From Solirubrobacterales bacterium (GTDB lineage Bacteria > Actinomycetota > Thermoleophilia > Solirubrobacterales > Solirubrobacteraceae), in the NCBI GenBank assembly GCA_025964065.1, contig JAOPZO010000129.1:1-5418 (forward strand): a stretch of 5,418 bases of DNA. The letters are read 5' to 3'. A program made the position numbers and the translations under genes. Position 1 is the first letter of the stretch. Every line of letters starts with the position of its first letter. Below, in pieces: positions 5,186-5,418 of the stretch. Below the pieces are notes generated by a model that was not told the DNA's origin, did no database searches, and saw nothing but the letters and a program-made list of their open reading frames with translations.

Positions 5186-5418
5186 TCAGCCGTTCTGGAG
5201 CGCCAGCGCAGCGAGCTCGCGGGCGACGCGGGATCCGGCCTGGGGATCCCGGAAGGACTCCGTGCCCACCGCCACGAGCGTGGCTCCCGCGGCGAGCAGG
5301 TCAGCCGCGTGCCGGCCGCGCTGCACCCCGCCCATCCCGATGATCGGGATGCCGACCCGCTCCGCGACGGCGGCGACCTGCGCGAGGGCCACGACGCGGA
5401 TCGCGGGGCCCGAGAGCC
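5186..5418 (-). CDS. pyrD: Dihydroorotate dehydrogenase, class 1B catalytic subunit, C-terminal part
   Basis: The last 76 codons are visible; the gene continues beyond the right edge. PyrD oxidises dihydroorotate to orotate in pyrimidine synthesis, using bound FMN. The visible part begins LSGPAIRVVALAQV, matching the LSGPAIKPVAL region typical of the class 1B (PyrK-linked, NAD-dependent) enzymes and unlike the corresponding segment of class 1A or class 2. It then shows IPIIGMGGVQRGRHAADLL, the FMN phosphate-binding GMGG segment, and AGATLVAVGTESFRDP, the second phosphate-binding strand, before a short C-terminal helix ending LALQNG. The TGA stop is at 5186-5188. A pyr gene directly before mihF is the common actinobacterial order. 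The class 1B call would need pyrK, which is outside the window. Confidence 0.93.
   Translation of the reverse strand, partial: LSGPAIRVVALAQVAAVAERVGIPIIGMGGVQRGRHAADLLAAGATLVAVGTESFRDPQAGSRVARELAALALQNG

Noticed and set aside
4108..5343. A 411-codon plus-strand frame across gmk, mihF and the gap
   Set aside because: It crosses two well-supported minus-strand genes and their intergenic gap, and shows no family motif.
1..5418. Mobile elements, CRISPR arrays, tRNA or rRNA genes, toxin or defence systems
   Set aside because: I looked on both strands and found no transposase, spaced direct repeats, tRNA-like arms or known defence motifs; the window is a dense run of core genes plus the MoxR triad.

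Overview
The window is a compact, very GC-rich stretch of bacterial chromosome in which every gene I can support lies on the minus strand. The reading order therefore runs from high to low coordinates: the 3' end of pyrD, an actinobacterial-type integration host factor (mihF), gmk, rpoZ, coaBC, a MoxR-family AAA+ ATPase, a DUF58 protein, and the start of a TgpA-like membrane transglutaminase cut by the left edge. The mIHF family is known from Actinobacteria, and the block pyr gene - mihF - gmk - rpoZ - coaBC is a classic actinobacterial neighbourhood. High GC, mostly GTG starts and the form of the DUF58 and IHF proteins suggest a deep-branching actinobacterium such as a Thermoleophilia/Solirubrobacterales relative. 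That finer placement is inference from remembered sequence patterns, not a search.

Region by region: 5186-5418 is the C-terminal end of a class 1B dihydroorotate dehydrogenase. 5017-5185 (169 nt) is the only sizeable intergenic gap. It carries three strong inverted repeats and a TAGAGT hexamer just before the mihF ATG, so it is the natural place for a promoter or leader. 2575-5016 holds mihF, gmk, rpoZ and coaBC with gaps of 33, -4 and 19 nt. 1-2570 holds moxR, the DUF58 gene and the transglutaminase gene with gaps of 4 (after coaBC), 7 and -4 nt. There is no room for a normal promoter or terminator downstream of the mihF start, so these seven genes probably form one transcription unit.

Functionally the first half is housekeeping: pyrimidine synthesis (PyrD), nucleoid organisation (mIHF), GMP to GDP conversion (Gmk), the RNA polymerase omega subunit (RpoZ) and two steps of coenzyme A synthesis (CoaBC). 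The second half is the widespread MoxR / DUF58 / transglutaminase triad, thought to be a chaperone-like ATPase working with membrane-anchored partners on the cell envelope; its substrate is unknown. I see no mobile element, CRISPR array, RNA gene, toxin system or clear sign of horizontal transfer, and no convincing new system. The points worth checking are the structured pyrD-mihF gap, a Cys-to-Ser change at a catalytic position of the CoaC domain, a DUF58 protein without a MIDAS motif, and the direct joining of the core operon to the MoxR triad.
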